A stretch of 64,000 nucleotides of DNA from SAR324 cluster bacterium (GCA_028282885.1 JANQGX010000009.1:18177-82176), one strand, 5' to 3'. Shown: positions 45,282 through 54,824, numbered from the stretch's first letter. Notes: generated by a model from the letters alone, not told the origin. Program-made: numbers and translations.

Positions 45282-46985
45282 TCACTCCCTAAGTTGCGAA
45301 ATGGTTTTGTGTGGGGTAATGACGTCCATGTCAGTCATTAGTTCAATGAAAATCGGACCACTGGTGGCTTTTCTAAGCTCGACATAGGCAATCGCGATAT
45401 CCTTCGGTTTGGTGATCCGGCGTGATTTCAAACCAAAAGCAGCCGCCATGACCTGGAAATCGGGATTATCCAGGGTTGTAGCAACCGACATTCCAGGCGT
45501 CGTCATCTCTTCATGCATTCGTATTGATCCGTATATACCATTGTTGAACATCACAACCGTCACTTGGAGATTACGTCTGGCAGCAACGACAAGTTCCTGT
45601 GGATTCATCATGAAGCAACCATCGCCTACATAGGCAACGATTTCAGTTTCCGGCTTTTCCATAGCAATGGAAATTGCTGCAGGTATCGAATATCCCATGG
45701 GAGCGGAAAGCGGGGCGAATAAGGTTCCCAGACGGTTAAACCGATGGTGTCGCAACATAAAATGGGTGTAGGTTCCGGCTCCTGAAGTCAAAATCGCACT
45801 ATCAGGAAGCACGCTTTGAAGGCCGATCACCGCCCACGCCGGATTTAGCTTGTCTCCAAAATCGACCGGTTCATAAAACGCTTCGAAGTTCCGGCGTAGT
45901 GATTTTCGCCTGTCTGCCCAGGGTTTTGAATGTGGTTCTTCCAATTTGGCCAGCATCTCACAAATGGATCCCACTCCCGTTGTAATCGCCAAATCGGGTT
46001 CCAGTACTTCACCAAATTCATCACACAGCGGGGCGGCATGTACGAATTTTCTCCCGGTGCTTCTTTTGCTTAAAAACTTGTAACCCCTTGTTTCTATTTC
46101 GCCCAATCGCCCCCCAAGCAACAGTATGAAATCCGTATCCCGAAAGTAGTTAACTGTTCCCGGATAACCACCAGGGCCAAATGCACCGATGTAGTGAGGA
46201 TTACTGTTTTCAATCAGATCGTTGCGTCTGAAAGTGGTGGCTACAGGCAGGTCGAAGTTTGTAATGAATTTTTTAAGGTTATTACAGTCTGTTTCTTTCC
46301 AGCCGGTCCCGCCTATGACGACTAAAGGTTTTTTGCTTTCCGATAACAACTCACGAATCTGTTTGACGCTGGCAGGTGTTGGCGCCATGATCTGCGGTTC
46401 CACCTGAACCGGAACATAATCGGCAATAGACTCAAATTGCAGGCTGTCAGGAATTGCCAGAACAACCGGACCGGGTCTTCCGGAAATAGCAATCCGAAAG
46501 GCACGGTTGATCATATGAGGAATATCGGAGGCACGCTCAACAACCCCCACCCATTTCGACACACTGGCAAAAACGGTTCTCGGATCCATTTCCTGAAAAG
46601 CGAAACGACCCTGTGTTCCGGTGGAAACATGCCCCATAATCAATAACAGAGGTGTGCTTTCCTGCATTGCAGTTGTCACGCCAATCATTGCGTTAGCAGC
46701 ACCAACACCCCGTGTAACCAAACAGACACCGGGTCGGGCAGTTAGACGACCATGCGCCTCAGCCATATATGAGGCTCCGCCCTCATGACGACACACAACA
46801 AGGTCAAAGACATCCTTGTAATCGTCTGCGGCTTGCAAAATTCCCAAATAGCTTTCGCCCGGAACACAAAACCCCCGGTTGATGCCATTTGAAACGAGCG
46901 AATCAATAATGATCTGCCCACCAGTCATGGTCTTTTTTGAACGACCGGAATCATCAAGCTCAGATTTGCCTTCTGCTTTTTCCAT
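45282..46985 (-). CDS. ThDP-dependent enzyme (acetolactate synthase/decarboxylase-like)
   Basis: 567 residues with the three-domain ThDP-enzyme layout. The catalytic Glu is in VCRHEGGASYMAEAHGRLT (about residue 67). A central Rossmann-like domain covers about 205-345. The ThDP/Mg motif runs from VGDGCFMMNPQELVVAARR to VVMFNNGIYGS, as required (GDG-x24-27-N). Candidate reactions include acetolactate synthesis, a 2-oxo-acid decarboxylation or sulfoacetaldehyde-type acyl transfer. A ThDP decarboxylase paired with an aminotransferase occurs in phosphonate and sulfonate pathways, but motifs do not decide. A GntR/FCD regulator is divergent. Confidence 0.85.
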   Translation of the reverse strand: MEKAEGKSELDDSGRSKKTMTGGQIIIDSLVSNGINRGFCVPGESYLGILQAADDYKDVFDLVVCRHEGGASYMAEAHGRLTARPGVCLVTRGVGAANAMIGVTTAMQESTPLLLIMGHVSTGTQGRFAFQEMDPRTVFASVSKWVGVVERASDIPHMINRAFRIAISGRPGPVVLAIPDSLQFESIADYVPVQVEPQIMAPTPASVKQIRELLSESKKPLVVIGGTGWKETDCNNLKKFITNFDLPVATTFRRNDLIENSNPHYIGAFGPGGYPGTVNYFRDTDFILLLGGRLGEIETRGYKFLSKRSTGRKFVHAAPLCDEFGEVLEPDLAITTGVGSICEMLAKLEEPHSKPWADRRKSLRRNFEAFYEPVDFGDKLNPAWAVIGLQSVLPDSAILTSGAGTYTHFMLRHHRFNRLGTLFAPLSAPMGYSIPAAISIAMEKPETEIVAYVGDGCFMMNPQELVVAARRNLQVTVVMFNNGIYGSIRMHEEMTTPGMSVATTLDNPDFQVMAAAFGLKSRRITKPKDIAIAYVELRKATSGPIFIELMTDMDVITPHKTISQLRE

Positions 46986-47370
46986 AACTAAGTTTCCATA
47001 TGTGATCGTTAACCGCTGTGTCGTCTAATATTCTAGACGTCTCACCGTCACCTGCTTTGAAATAATTATAATATCTTTGTCCGATGTCGGACAATAAGAA
47101 CTTACTCAGTCATTTTGCATATGTCAAGTGGTTAAATCGAAGTTAAATCAAACCGACCGAATTAATAGATCTGGGGCATATTCACACGATTTGGACGATA
47201 AACATGATTCTCAAACATTGACGGTGTTTCAATCAAATAATCCCATCGATTGAAGTGATCAGTTATCCCCCTTGTCGTTGACCGAATTCTGAAGTAGGTG
47301 ATAAAGATTCGGATCAAGAGAACGGCGTTTATTTCAATACAGAAAAGATCAAACGAACAACAAGGAACTT
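46986..47370. other. Divergent control region of the ThDP operon
   Basis: 385 bases separating the ThDP enzyme (leftward) from the FCD regulator (rightward). It contains the palindrome at 47077-47094 and AT-rich sequence. No gene is visible. Confidence 0.55.
47077..47094. promoter_or_regulatory. Operator-like palindrome TTGTCCGATGTCGGACAA
   Basis: Eight-base perfect arms with a two-base centre, about 92 bases upstream of the ThDP-enzyme start. FadR-family (FCD) regulators bind compact palindromes, and the FCD gene lies across the same gap, so autoregulation and control of the enzyme pair is the likely role. Confidence 0.6.
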
Positions 47371-48114
47371 GTGGTCATGTCCGATAATTTTGTAAAGATA
47401 AAGGATCCTACCAGCCTTCCCACAAAGGTAGAAAATCTTATTAAAGAAGCCATTATTTCCAAAAAATATAAATCGGGAGAACAAATACCCGGAGAGATTG
47501 AGCTATCCAAAAAGCTTGGCGTCAGCCGGTCAGTCGTCCGGGAGGCCATCAAATCCCTGTGTTCACTTGGTTTTTTGGAAATCCGGCGCGGAATCAACTC
47601 AGGAACGTATGTAAGCGATTTAAACAAGCTCTATTTCAAGGAGAATTTTGTCGATTTAATCAGGCTTGACAGGCTTTCCATCAAAAATCTGACCCAGGCC
47701 AGACTTTTTTTAGAGCCGGAAGTTGTGCGATTGACGGTAGAGAATGCTACCGAGCAGGACCTGGAATTGATGAATCAAAACCTTAAGGATTACGATTCCT
47801 CAGACGATATTAATCAAAAAGTTTACCTGAGCGGCACCTTTCATAAGATTATTGCCAAAGCTTGCGGTAACCCGCTTTATTCATTTTTTATTGATAGCAT
47901 CATGGATTTTTCAGAGGCTTTTATCCTGACGACTCAACCTAAGACCAAAGTCGTTGGCAATACTCACGAACACAAAGGCATATTCGAAGCCATAAAAAAC
48001 CGCAATGTTAAAGAGGCACAGGAGCTAACCCTTCATCACATTAATTTTACAATTGCGGAGATGCAGAAAATGGAAAAAACGTATCTTCGATTGCTGGAAG
48101 AGAGTTCACGATAA
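47371..48114 (+). CDS. GntR-family regulator, FCD (FadR) subgroup
   Basis: 247 residues (GTG start; the ATG two codons later, at 47377, is also possible). A winged helix lies at about 18-80 (EQIPGEIELSKKLGVSRSVVREAIKSL). The FCD ligand domain follows (about 105-235), with metal-binding type residues in LSGTFHKIIAKACGNPL, THEHKGIFEAI and TLHHI. Such regulators sense small acids. It is divergent from the ThDP/aminotransferase pair and probably controls it. Confidence 0.88.
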   Translation: MVMSDNFVKIKDPTSLPTKVENLIKEAIISKKYKSGEQIPGEIELSKKLGVSRSVVREAIKSLCSLGFLEIRRGINSGTYVSDLNKLYFKENFVDLIRLDRLSIKNLTQARLFLEPEVVRLTVENATEQDLELMNQNLKDYDSSDDINQKVYLSGTFHKIIAKACGNPLYSFFIDSIMDFSEAFILTTQPKTKVVGNTHEHKGIFEAIKNRNVKEAQELTLHHINFTIAEMQKMEKTYLRLLEESSR

Positions 48115-48607
48115 TAGTCGTTGTCCCGATCCTAAGGTGGCAAGTCTCTGCAGTTTCCACCCCACCCCAATACCTTATCACCTTCATCATTTGCTGTAGC
48201 TGCACCGTGTCATAGCCTGGATGATCTTATCAGCCAGATGCTCTGAACTTGATTTTCGAGGAGGGTGGAGTTTGTTAAAATCTCGATAAATAAGGCATGT
48301 TCTTGATAACTTATCAGGTGATTCCGGCCTTTTTCTCAAAATTAACCTGAACTCTGCAGCTTTAATCCAAAGTTCATAACAAACCTTAGCCCGGTTTGTT
48401 ATGTGGAGAATTGCCCACAGGCAGTTTGCAGGTCAAATGAAGAGTTGATTAGGAAAGCCTTGTTTTTGCGAGTTTTCTTGATTCAGCCTGGTGCGGGATT
48501 CTGCAAGGTTGTTGTTAAATCGATTGGATTGGTTTAACTCTATTGTTATCAGTCTTGTGGTTACTTCTACCCTGGAAAAAGTCGAACCCTGATTGTAGTG
48601 AAAATCA
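48115..48607. other. Intergenic region with a hairpin
   Basis: 493 bases with no supported gene. A perfect hairpin (cataacaaacc/ggtttgttatg, 48375-48403) may be a terminator-like structure but lacks a T tract. Confidence 0.5.
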
Positions 48608-49198
48608 ATGCCGTTGAAAGACAATTATTGTTACAGAATTCGAAACAGTCTTTACCTTAACCTGACCAACCGCTGTTCCAACAATTGCGATTTTTGTATT
48701 CAGCATTATACCGATGGTCTGGCGGGAAGTCGTCTGGTTTTAAGCAGAGAGCCCGGTCTGGAAGATGTGATCGGCTCCATCCAATCCCATCTTTCACAGG
48801 TCAGTGAGGTTGTTTTCTGTGGTTTTGGCGAACCCACCTACAGGCTTGCTTTGATTATAGAGACCTGTCAGTGGTTGTGTCGGAATTTCGCCGGCAAAAT
48901 CCGATTGAACACAAATGGTTTAGGGAATCTGATTCAGGGAAAGAGAATAATAGAACCATTATCGGGATTAATCGATCGCATTAATATCAGCTTGAATGCG
49001 ACCGGTCCGGAAGAATATGAGGAAATCTGTCATCCAAGCTTTGGAGAAGATTCTTACCCCTCTATTTTAGAATTTATCAAGCAAGCGAAAGCTGAAATAT
49101 CCCGGGTGACCATCAGCGCTGTTACGGCTTCCGGGGTTGACATGGACCGTATGGAGGAGATTGCAGAGGAACTTGGTGTTGGTTTTGTAGTACGCTGA
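48608..49198 (+). CDS. Radical SAM protein, TatD-associated type
   Basis: 196 residues with the canonical iron-sulfur motif CSNNCDFC (Cx3Cx2C, near residues 24-31), FCGFGEPTYR as the SAM-binding GGE-like motif, and a short barrel. The small size and motif spacing resemble the family often encoded beside TatD nucleases, but no tatD gene is here. It uses SAM to start a radical reaction on an unknown substrate. The next gene is the PHP-UvrD fusion 175 bases on, so a nucleic-acid role is possible but unproven. Confidence 0.8.
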   Translation: MPLKDNYCYRIRNSLYLNLTNRCSNNCDFCIQHYTDGLAGSRLVLSREPGLEDVIGSIQSHLSQVSEVVFCGFGEPTYRLALIIETCQWLCRNFAGKIRLNTNGLGNLIQGKRIIEPLSGLIDRINISLNATGPEEYEEICHPSFGEDSYPSILEFIKQAKAEISRVTISAVTASGVDMDRMEEIAEELGVGFVVR

Positions 49199-49373
49199 TG
49201 TCTGTTTTGACCGGCTTCGGAATACTATGAATGATCACAACAAGACTGCCTGTATCAATTGTGCTTGCCAGGTGTCCCCGATTTCGATTTCAATGCGCTG
49301 AAAGCAATAATCCATGGAAAAAGAACGTTTTCGTGCAAGCATCAACTAAACGGATATCCTTTATTAGAAAATC

Positions 49374-52300
49374 ATGGAATACATCGCGGATCTGCACATT
49401 CATTCTCCTTATTCACGGGCTACCAGTAAAAATTGTGATGTTCCCGGACTTTTTGCCTGGGCCAGGGTAAAAGGGATTCACATTGTGGGAACGGGAGATT
49501 TTACCCATCCCGCCTGGTTTGCCCGGTTAAAAGAGACGTTGGAACCTGCCGAACCCGGGTTGTTCCGATTAAAAGACGAAAATACCCCGCCTGCGCTGGC
49601 GAATACCGAAACAGAAGCTATACCTGTCCGATTCATGTTGAGTTCGGAAATCAGTTGTATTTATAAAAAAGGAGATAAAACCCGTAAGATCCATGCGGTG
49701 TTGTATGTTCCGGATATGGAATCGGTGGAAAGGATCAACGGTCGTCTGGCTGCCATAGGAAATATCGAGTCGGATGGCCGTCCGATACTAGGGCTGGACG
49801 TTAAAAACCTGCTGGAAATTCTTCTGGAATCCTCGGCGGAAGGATTTATGGTGCCGGCACATATCTGGACGCCCTGGTTTTCGCTGTTTGGTTCAAAATC
49901 GGGATTCGATGCCGTTGAGGAGTGTTTTGAAGACCTGACTGAGCACATTTTTGCCCTGGAGACAGGTCTCTCCTCCGATCCGGAGATGAACCGCATGATA
50001 TCGGCCCTTGATCGGTATACCTTGATCTCCAATTCCGACTGTCATTCTCCTTCAAAACTGGGAAGGGAAGCCAACCTTTTCAATACGGAGTTCGATTATT
50101 TCGCACTCAGAGACGCTCTCAAACAGAAAACACCGGATGGATTCCGGGGAACCATTGAGTTTTATCCTGAAGAGGGAAAATATCACTACGACGGCCATCG
50201 CAAATGTAATGTCTGTCTCGACCCCCAGGAGACCAGGGAGAAGGAAGGGCTTTGCCCGGTTTGCGGCAGACCGTTAACCATCGGCGTGATGCATCGGGTG
50301 ATGGAACTGGCCGACAGGGATAAACCACAATATCCCGATGGGCAGGAGTACTTTGAAAGCCTGGTCCCATTGCCGGAGATTCTGGGAGAGATGCTACAGG
50401 TTGGCCCGACTTCGAAAAAGGTGATGGAGCAATACCGGAGGGCCATCTCGCTGTTTGGTTCCGAATTCAACCTTTTTCGGCAGGTCCCAATTGAAGAGAT
50501 CAACCGGGGATACTCACCATTGCTGGGGGAGGCTGTCAGACGTTTGCGTCATGGTGAAGTTATCCGTCAACCGGGCTTTGATGGCGAATTCGGAGTGATT
50601 CGGGTTTTTGAACAAAACGAGGTCCACCGATTTTCCGGGCAGATGAGTTTTATGCCGGATAACCCTGTTTCTGATGATCCAAAACCAGCCCCGGAAAGGC
50701 AGTTCAGACTGGAGAAGTCGGATTGCCGGAACAGAAAATTACAAGGCACCGAAGTAATGCCTGAAGGACCGAACCCGGAACAACAAGCCGCCATCCAGAG
50801 CAGGGCAGATAAGATATTGGTGTCGGCCGGCCCCGGAACCGGGAAAACCTTTACCCTGGTTTCCCGAATTGTCAATATGGTTAAGGAGCATCAGGAGCCA
50901 CCCGACCGGTTTGTGATCATCACCTTTACCAATCGCGCAGCCAATGAAGTCCGAGAGCGCCTGGAAAAAGAGATTGGTGAGAATGCGGATCGGTTATTTG
51001 TCGGTACCTTTCACGGTTTCTGTCTGGAACTGCTTAGAAGAGAAATATCCGGTTTGAAGGTGGTTGGGCAGGATGATAGAAGTATGATCTTGAAAGATCT
51101 GATTCCGGGTATCAGTAAACAAGAACTGGGCAGGATCGGTGAGCAGATTGGCAGGTGCTTTGAAACCGGTGACAGCGTTGCCGAATCAATTGAATATGAA
51201 GATTTGAAGGATCACCTGGATGCCTATCGGCAGCATTTGCAGGAAAGGTCAGCTATTGATATCGATGCGATTGTGCCTGAGGTAGTAAACAGACTGGGAG
51301 ACAATCTCGAATTCAGAAAAGGTGTAGCCAAGCGCGTTTCTCACCTGTTTATAGATGAGTTCCAGGATCTCAACGAATCGCAGTATCGCCTGATACGCGT
51401 GTTAGCTGAGGAAGCCTCTGTATTTGCCATTGGTGATCCCAATCAGGCCATCTACGGTTTCAGAGGGAGCGATTCCAAGTACTTTTTCCGGTTTACCCGG
51501 GAATTCCAGGTTGAAACCTTCGCCCTGAAGCGCAACTATCGTTCCTCCTCCGTCATTCTAAAGGCAGCGACGGCGGTTATTAAAAACAACAGCACAGCGG
51601 CGGAATCGTCGCTTGAACCACAAAAAGAAGAAAGTTCAAAGCTGGAGTATCATCTTCATTCAACTGTTTCAGCCGAAGCCGAGTTCATTGCCCGCAAAAT
51701 CGATGCTTTGGTGGGAGGAATCCGCCAGTTATCAATCTTTGAACAAACAGGAAATGCCGAGACACAGGGCATCGATTTGGGATTCCGGAATATTGCCGTC
51801 CTTTATCGCTTATCGGATCAGGCGCAGGAAATTGCCAGGGCTTTAGACAAAGCAGGAATTCCCTACCAGTTGATCGGGGCCCGACCGTTTTTTATGACAA
51901 AGGAGCTTAAACCCTTTTATCACTGGATTCGTTTTACAGGTGCGAATGAAAGAGACGATTTCCTCCAATTTCTGAATTATCTCCCGGGAACCGGGAAAAG
52001 CACCATCCAACAATTGGAAACAACACTGCCCGGACAGGATGAATTCCGGTTGCACGAACTTTCCACCAGTCTGTTTTCCGCCAAAATCGAAGGTGTTCTG
52101 CAGGACTTGAAAAGCAGCTTTCTCGAATTTCAGAAAAAAACAGAAAACAGCGGAATTGCAGAGGCTGTTCGCGGAATGATGGCTTTTCTGAAAAAAGATC
52201 CGACGTCCGGGGATAGCGTTCGCTTTCTGGAACTGTGTGGTATCTTCGGTAAAAACCTGCCGGCCCTTTCTGAACATCTTTATCAGAACGCACAGGCGAC

Positions 52301-52649
52301 CATTTATGATGATCGTGCCGAAGCTGTTCCCCTAATGACCCTTCACGCCGCCAAAGGGTTGGAATTCCCCGTTGTTTTCATTGCCGGATTGGAAGAACAG
52401 ATACTGCCGTGTGATTTACCCGGACTGCCGGGTGACCTCGAAGAGGAAAGAAGACTGTTTTACGTCGGTCTGACACGTGCCCAAAACAAGTTGTTCCTAA
52501 CTGCCGCGAAGAACCGAACCATCTTCGGCAAAAGTTTCGATCAGTTGGAATCACGCTTCCTGAAAGAAATCCCCAAAGAAATACTAATCCGCCATTACCC
52601 GCAAAAACCCCAACCCGAAATCTCCACCGGAGAACAGCTCAGTTTTTAA
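49374..52649 (+). CDS. PHP-type (EndoQ-like) nuclease fused to UvrD helicase
   Basis: 1091 residues. Residues 1 to about 400 are a PHP phosphoesterase domain: metal ligands in DLHIHSPYSRA, GTGDFTHP and SDCH, and a zinc knuckle near 278-300 (CNVC...CPVCGRP). This matches the endonuclease Q family, which cuts next to deaminated bases. From about residue 465 it is a superfamily 1 helicase with Walker A SAGPGTGKT (482-490), LFIDEFQDLNESQYR, GDPNQAIYGFRGSD and LMTLHAAKGLEFPVVFI. The single chain therefore couples a DNA-damage nuclease with a 3'-5' unwinding motor. It probably works in repair in the cytoplasm. It is long, without frameshift. Confidence 0.92.
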   Translation: MEYIADLHIHSPYSRATSKNCDVPGLFAWARVKGIHIVGTGDFTHPAWFARLKETLEPAEPGLFRLKDENTPPALANTETEAIPVRFMLSSEISCIYKKGDKTRKIHAVLYVPDMESVERINGRLAAIGNIESDGRPILGLDVKNLLEILLESSAEGFMVPAHIWTPWFSLFGSKSGFDAVEECFEDLTEHIFALETGLSSDPEMNRMISALDRYTLISNSDCHSPSKLGREANLFNTEFDYFALRDALKQKTPDGFRGTIEFYPEEGKYHYDGHRKCNVCLDPQETREKEGLCPVCGRPLTIGVMHRVMELADRDKPQYPDGQEYFESLVPLPEILGEMLQVGPTSKKVMEQYRRAISLFGSEFNLFRQVPIEEINRGYSPLLGEAVRRLRHGEVIRQPGFDGEFGVIRVFEQNEVHRFSGQMSFMPDNPVSDDPKPAPERQFRLEKSDCRNRKLQGTEVMPEGPNPEQQAAIQSRADKILVSAGPGTGKTFTLVSRIVNMVKEHQEPPDRFVIITFTNRAANEVRERLEKEIGENADRLFVGTFHGFCLELLRREISGLKVVGQDDRSMILKDLIPGISKQELGRIGEQIGRCFETGDSVAESIEYEDLKDHLDAYRQHLQERSAIDIDAIVPEVVNRLGDNLEFRKGVAKRVSHLFIDEFQDLNESQYRLIRVLAEEASVFAIGDPNQAIYGFRGSDSKYFFRFTREFQVETFALKRNYRSSSVILKAATAVIKNNSTAAESSLEPQKEESSKLEYHLHSTVSAEAEFIARKIDALVGGIRQLSIFEQTGNAETQGIDLGFRNIAVLYRLSDQAQEIARALDKAGIPYQLIGARPFFMTKELKPFYHWIRFTGANERDDFLQFLNYLPGTGKSTIQQLETTLPGQDEFRLHELSTSLFSAKIEGVLQDLKSSFLEFQKKTENSGIAEAVRGMMAFLKKDPTSGDSVRFLELCGIFGKNLPALSEHLYQNAQATIYDDRAEAVPLMTLHAAKGLEFPVVFIAGLEEQILPCDLPGLPGDLEEERRLFYVGLTRAQNKLFLTAAKNRTIFGKSFDQLESRFLKEIPKEILIRHYPQKPQPEISTGEQLSF

Positions 52650-52999
52650 TCTTTCTGTGTTGCCTTCTCCCTTTGGTCGTGCCGGATCACAACATCCGGC
52701 ATCCAGAAAGTCAAGGGGTATATTCTCCTCCATGCTGAACGGCGAGACAAGTTTTGAAGACACCATTTCGAAACTGAATCATGTGTCATAACCCCTGCTT
52801 CGCCTGAGTATATCAAGAATATCTGTTTCCATTCATCTTTTTAGATTAATGATCCTCCTTAAATCCCATTCAATATTGTGCCCGGCCAATAGAGTTGTTC
52901 AATGAGTTGCCCCTGTCATTTGTTACAATAGGGTAAATCAAGCATTTCTTTTGCACCAACCAAAATGATTCTTGACAAGATTAAAAATGTATTGGTACT

Positions 53000-53012
53000 T
53001 TGGTTCAACCAA
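53000..53012. promoter_or_regulatory. FCD-type operator TTGGTTCAACCAA
   Basis: A perfect TTGGT-N3-ACCAA inverted repeat, the form known for PdhR/LldR-type FCD regulators. It overlaps the probable promoter of the enolase-family/TTT operon. The FCD regulator at 59.6 kb is a plausible binder. Confidence 0.6.
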
Positions 53013-53077
53013 TGAACAAAAATCAATTAAGTGGATTTTTGACGCTTAAATGATTTTTGTAATCAGCATTATTGCAC

Positions 53078-53111
53078 TGAACTGTGGTTTTCCATGGAAA
53101 ACCACAGTTCA
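53078..53111. promoter_or_regulatory. 34-bp perfect palindrome in the 5' leader
   Basis: Arms of 17 bases (tgaactgtggttttcca and its complement) meet at CCATGG with no loop. It ends 26 bases before the dehydratase ATG. It could be an operator, an mRNA hairpin controlling translation, or a recombination trace. The ORF track's ATG at 53084 lies inside it and is not a real start. Confidence 0.65.
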
Positions 53112-53137
53112 AATCCACGTTGAAAAGAGGTGAAGGA

Positions 53138-54292
53138 ATGAAAATTACTGCAGTAAAGTCGTTTCCGGTTTTTCCGGGTTGGCGCAAAAATTTGATTTTT
53201 GTGAAGATTGAGACCGATGCCGGTATTAATGGATGGGGCGAAGTGTATACACAGTACGATCGAGATCCGGCCATGAGTTCTCATGTTGAGATTCTTGGTA
53301 AATACTTAATCGGCAGAGATCCTTTTCAGATCAAATATTTTACCACGATGGCCTATGATGATTATGCCCAGCGTCGCGGATCACTTGAGTTTTATTGCGC
53401 GTTATCGGGGTTAGAGGCGGCTCTCTGGGATATTGTCGGTAAAGCTTGTGAGCAACCCGTCTACAATCTTTTGGGTGGGCCGTGTCGGGATAAAATAAGG
53501 GTTTATGCCAACGGCTGGAGCTACAAGAAGCATGAACCCGACGATTTTGCTCGCGCTGCCGAAGAAACCGTAGCGTTAGGTTATACTGCCCTGAAATTTG
53601 ATCCGTTGCCCCGACCTTGGAGAACTTACATTCCGCGTGAGCATGAAAAGCACGCTGAAAAAGTTGTCAAGGCCGTTAGAGACGCAGTTGGCCCTGATGT
53701 CGATCTGTTAATAGAACTGCATCGGCGTCTGTCTGTTAGTCATGCTGTTACTTTGGCTGAAAGGCTGGCTCCGTACGAACCCTTCCTGATTGAGGAACCT
53801 TGTCAGGCAGAGAATATCATTGCCATTGCCGAGGTCCGGTCAAAGACGCATGTTCCGATCATGACCGGGGAAAATATTTTCAGCAAATCGGGATTCAGGA
53901 GGGTTTTTGATCACAGGGCTGCGGATTATATCAACGCTGATGTTGCCAATTGCGGCGGTATCTTGGAATTGGTGGAAATTGCGGCAATGGCGGAACCTTA
54001 TTTTGTTGGTGTGTCGCCCCATAACTATAACTCGACTTCTTTGGCCCTTGCAGCCACCGTTCATGCGTCGGCTGTTATGCAAAATTTCATTATTACCGAA
54101 TACTTTGTCCCGTTTGAAGAGTTTTGCAACGGTTTGTTTCCCGGACAACAAATGAAACCGGTAAATGGTTACATTACGTTGCCCGATAAGCCCGGTTTAG
54201 GCTTAGAACCGGATGAGCAAGCCCTTTTAGCTCATCCCGGTAAGCCCTTTCCGCTTAGAAATCTGCCTTACCCAAAAGATGAAGTGATGTAA
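53138..54292 (+). CDS. Enolase-superfamily acid-sugar dehydratase-like protein
   Basis: 384 residues from the ATG at 53138 (SD GGTGAAGGA). It belongs to the mandelate racemase/muconate lactonizing enzyme group. Metal ligands are in LLIELHRR (E, with the adjacent H), FLIEEP and TGEN. Catalytic candidates are K in LKFDP, D in NADVANCGG and H in VSPHNYN. The E-x-H pattern and SPHN resemble galactonate/gluconate-type dehydratases, which remove water from sugar acids to give 2-keto-3-deoxy acids. It heads an operon with a tripartite carboxylate transporter. The exact substrate is unknown. Confidence 0.88.
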   Translation: MKITAVKSFPVFPGWRKNLIFVKIETDAGINGWGEVYTQYDRDPAMSSHVEILGKYLIGRDPFQIKYFTTMAYDDYAQRRGSLEFYCALSGLEAALWDIVGKACEQPVYNLLGGPCRDKIRVYANGWSYKKHEPDDFARAAEETVALGYTALKFDPLPRPWRTYIPREHEKHAEKVVKAVRDAVGPDVDLLIELHRRLSVSHAVTLAERLAPYEPFLIEEPCQAENIIAIAEVRSKTHVPIMTGENIFSKSGFRRVFDHRAADYINADVANCGGILELVEIAAMAEPYFVGVSPHNYNSTSLALAATVHASAVMQNFIITEYFVPFEEFCNGLFPGQQMKPVNGYITLPDKPGLGLEPDEQALLAHPGKPFPLRNLPYPKDEVM

Positions 54293-54359
54293 CTGCTGAT
54301 TTTCTTGATTTCGAAAGGCCGGAATAATTGTGAGATAACTCAACGATAGGAGAAAAATA

Positions 54360-54824
54360 GTGATTAAGAACAAGGAAATCCTAGGTGGAATAATATTTTT
54401 TTCTCTCAGTCTCTACCTGTTTTACGAAACAAGCAATTTTTCTTCAACTACTGAACGGTACCGTTCGTTGGGTCCAGCGGTCTTCCCCTACGTACTGGCA
54501 ATCTGTCTGGGTTTGCTGAGTATCGTTCTTTTTATTCAAGGAGTCAGGTCTCCCAAAGCGGAACTGTTTTCTTTTTCGATGAAAACAAAAGCGTCGGTTC
54601 AGGTACTTTCATTGATAGCGATGCTGTTTGTTTTCCTGATTTGGGTTGAGAAAATAGGTTTCATCATCTGGAGTTTATCTTTTATGTTTCTTGGGCAAAT
54701 CATTTTAGGCGAACGCCGTTTGGTAACGGCGATGGTGCTGTCAATTGCAGTGGTCGGGATAATTTACCTTATTTTTGGCTTTCTGCTGAATGTTCCGCTT
54801 TCAAGTGGTTTCTTGTCTTACTGA
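54360..54824 (+). CDS. tctB: Tripartite tricarboxylate transporter, TctB-type small permease
   Basis: 154 residues, GTG start with SD AGGAG. Four membrane segments are visible (about 6-24, 37-60, 78-98 and 110-150). The short N-terminal loop with TERYRSLGPAVFPYVLAICLGLLS is typical of TctB. It pairs with TctA, ten bases downstream of the first ORF-track start, in the inner membrane. Confidence 0.88.
   Translation: MIKNKEILGGIIFFSLSLYLFYETSNFSSTTERYRSLGPAVFPYVLAICLGLLSIVLFIQGVRSPKAELFSFSMKTKASVQVLSLIAMLFVFLIWVEKIGFIIWSLSFMFLGQIILGERRLVTAMVLSIAVVGIIYLIFGFLLNVPLSSGFLSY

Larger units (their letters stand above)
52650..53137. other. Intergenic region before the carboxylate operon
   Basis: 488 bases. 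A GCCGGAT/ATCCGGC hairpin (52681-52700) follows the UvrD gene. A promoter-like TTGACA lies at 52972 with TACTTT 18 bases later, overlapped by the 53000-53012 palindrome. A 34-base palindrome follows. No gene is visible. Confidence 0.55.

Noticed and set aside
44154-46985. Histidine or branched-chain amino-acid biosynthesis operon
   Set aside because: Only one HisC-like and one IlvB-like gene are present, with a catabolic-type regulator and no other biosynthetic genes.
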